From: Blastococcus litoris
GTDB taxonomy: Bacteria > Actinomycetota > Actinomycetes > Mycobacteriales > Geodermatophilaceae
NCBI RefSeq assembly: GCF_003075095.1
Contig: NZ_QCZF01000004.1
Span: 62,001-126,000, forward strand
DNA: 64,000 nucleotides
Direction of reading: 5' to 3'
Position 1 is the first letter of the stretch, and each line of letters begins with the position of its first letter. Below are positions 63,890 through 64,000 of the stretch, piece by piece. The notes below the pieces were generated by a model. That model had not been told where the DNA came from and searched no databases. It worked only from the letters and a program-made list of their open reading frames with translations. Position numbers and translations under genes: made by a program.

Positions 63890-64000
63890 TCAGGCGTTCT
63901 GCCGGTGCATCGCGAGCATCCGGCCGATCACCTCGTGCCAGGCGGCCTGCACGTGCGGCGGCTCCTCGCTGACGATCGTCGTCACCTGCGCGGCGGTGCC
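63890..64000 (-). CDS. C-terminus of an unidentified protein (5' end cut)
   Basis: Only the last 36 residues are visible (ending VIGRMLAMHRQNA). They are helical and not enough to assign a family. Confidence 0.6.
   Translation of the reverse strand, partial: GTAAQVTTIVSEEPPHVQAAWHEVIGRMLAMHRQNA

Overview
This is a very GC-rich stretch of actinobacterial chromosome. GTG starts are frequent, neighbouring genes often overlap by 4 nt (ATGA or GTGA), and several -10 boxes of the form TAnnnT sit 5-8 nt before a start codon. Gene order matches high-GC actinobacteria: ctaD next to serB, and a pncB / clpS / DUF2017 / mec-cysO-cysM / MBL / rph / rdgB block as in Mycobacterium. The overall content (bacteriophytochrome, many GGDEF/EAL/STAS/SpoIIE proteins) suggests a soil or rock-surface actinobacterium such as the Geodermatophilaceae; that assignment is inference. 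I see no phage, transposon, CRISPR or plasmid signature, so this looks like a vertically inherited core region with ordinary accessory genes.

Layout. 1-5.3 kb: a DHA2 efflux pump cut by the left edge, a phosphoesterase, an RlmA-like rRNA methyltransferase, a GlsB-like stress membrane protein and cytochrome oxidase subunit I. 5.4-16.4 kb: serB, the NAD-salvage pair pncB-pncA, clpS-DUF2017, the Mec/CysO/CysM cysteine route (protein-thiocarboxylate sulfur donor), an MBL hydrolase, a standalone LigD-type polymerase domain, DUF4262, Bcp, YjbQ, rph and rdgB. 16.4-25 kb: small and unknown genes, a tRNA-Leu(UAG), TetR, an EAL phosphodiesterase, phosphatase, aldo/keto reductase, STAS, an acyl-CoA dehydrogenase and a thioesterase. 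25-32.4 kb: an AAA+ ATPase, epimerase, an ArsR-controlled MFS pump with two overlapping operators, an MFS-cupin-HhH operon and an epoxide-hydrolase-like protein. 32.4-37 kb: a TetR (PaaR-like) repressor divergent from paaABCDE, the phenylacetyl-CoA epoxidase. 37-42.4 kb: idi, then a membrane GGDEF-EAL protein apparently cotranscribed with a secreted subtilisin that ends in 16 perfect VSWSG pentapeptides. 42.6-48 kb: polysaccharide deacetylase, SDR, AraC, VOC and a UvrA-like ATPase. 48-51 kb: bphO-bphP, heme oxygenase plus a phytochrome fused to a SpoIIE/PP2C phosphatase. 51-55.5 kb: a PucR-type regulator divergent from the proline catabolic pair pruB-pruA, then a strong terminator flanked by two copies of a hairpin repeat, then DUF488. 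55.5-64 kb: two MFS pumps, an ABC-2 exporter with phased direct repeats upstream, a flavin monooxygenase, a DUF6394-like protein plus a K+ channel, and partial genes.

The most unusual items are the VSWSG-repeat subtilase in one transcript with a dual c-di-GMP enzyme (40.25-42.4 kb), the light-sensing phosphatase operon (48-51 kb), the 11-bp phased GTTCAGGG repeats before the ABC operon (58.92 kb), and a dispersed TGATCAGG/CCTGATCA hairpin repeat (6.6 and 54.9 kb).
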